Position numbers and translations under genes: made by a program
Shown here: one piece after another, positions 14,669 to 14,727 of the stretch
Numbering within the stretch: the first letter of the stretch is position 1
How the letters are laid out: each line of letters opens with the position of its first letter
Notes under the pieces: model-generated
The model's database searches: none
Told to the model about the DNA's origin: nothing
The model's input: only the letters and a program-made list of their open reading frames with translations
DNA from: Firmicutes bacterium CAG:95
Lineage (GTDB): Bacteria > Bacillota > Clostridia > Lachnospirales > Lachnospiraceae
Length of the DNA: 14,727 bases
Assembly (NCBI GenBank): GCA_000438155.1
Contig: FR902884.1
Span: forward strand, 28,623-43,349
Reading direction: 5' to 3'

Positions 14669-14727
14669 TTCTTCAGCGCCTCCAAATTCAAAAAATGGGT
14701 AACAGTTCAGCCATGCAGAAATGATTG

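Overview
The window looks like a chromosomal segment of a low-to-mid GC, anaerobic Firmicute, most likely a gut Lachnospiraceae (Roseburia, Agathobacter or Lachnospira type). The evidence is AGGAGG-type ribosome binding sites, a large Gram-positive-type SRP RNA, an oxygen-sensitive radical-SAM activase, a shared MsmK/UgpC sugar-ABC ATPase paired with a CdaR/PucR-type regulator, and a variable acidic protein with a C-terminal domain I associate with Lachnospiraceae. The genus is inference. I see no phage, insertion sequence, tRNA, rRNA or CRISPR array.

Left part (1-2750): the 3' two thirds of a MATE efflux gene runs rightward and meets tadA tail to tail, with the two coding ends overlapping by 7 bp. 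tadA lies downstream of an NrdG-like radical-SAM activase on the minus strand. Divergent from that pair, on the plus strand, is the SRP RNA gene with a near-consensus promoter.

Middle part (2746-8043), all minus strand. Reading downstream from the right: an msmK/ugpC-type ATPase with its own promoter and a clear terminator; a CdaR/PucR-like regulator; a 20-bp perfect inverted repeat that contains the ribosome binding site of the next gene; an acidic, repeat-containing hypothetical protein; and a cytosolic protein joining a LacI-type sugar-binding fold to a GGDEF (diguanylate cyclase) domain, with its own promoter.

Right part (8190-14727), also minus strand, reads as one cluster from metG downstream: methionyl-tRNA synthetase, a lysophospholipase-like alpha/beta hydrolase, a small membrane-anchored protein translationally coupled to it, a GNAT acetyltransferase, a YesL/DUF624 membrane protein, and a membrane-anchored Cache-like/GGDEF diguanylate cyclase. 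metG has a consensus -35 promoter and a structured leader that is not a T-box.

Functionally the window mixes housekeeping (tRNA charging, tRNA editing, protein targeting) with carbohydrate sensing and uptake and two different c-di-GMP synthases. One cyclase probably senses an intracellular sugar-like ligand and lacks the inhibitory I-site; the other probably senses an extracellular ligand and has the I-site. I did not find a clearly novel multi-gene system. The best second-look items are the RBS-sequestering inverted repeat, the intracellular sugar-binding/GGDEF protein near the sugar ATPase, the compact SRP RNA, and the metG leader.
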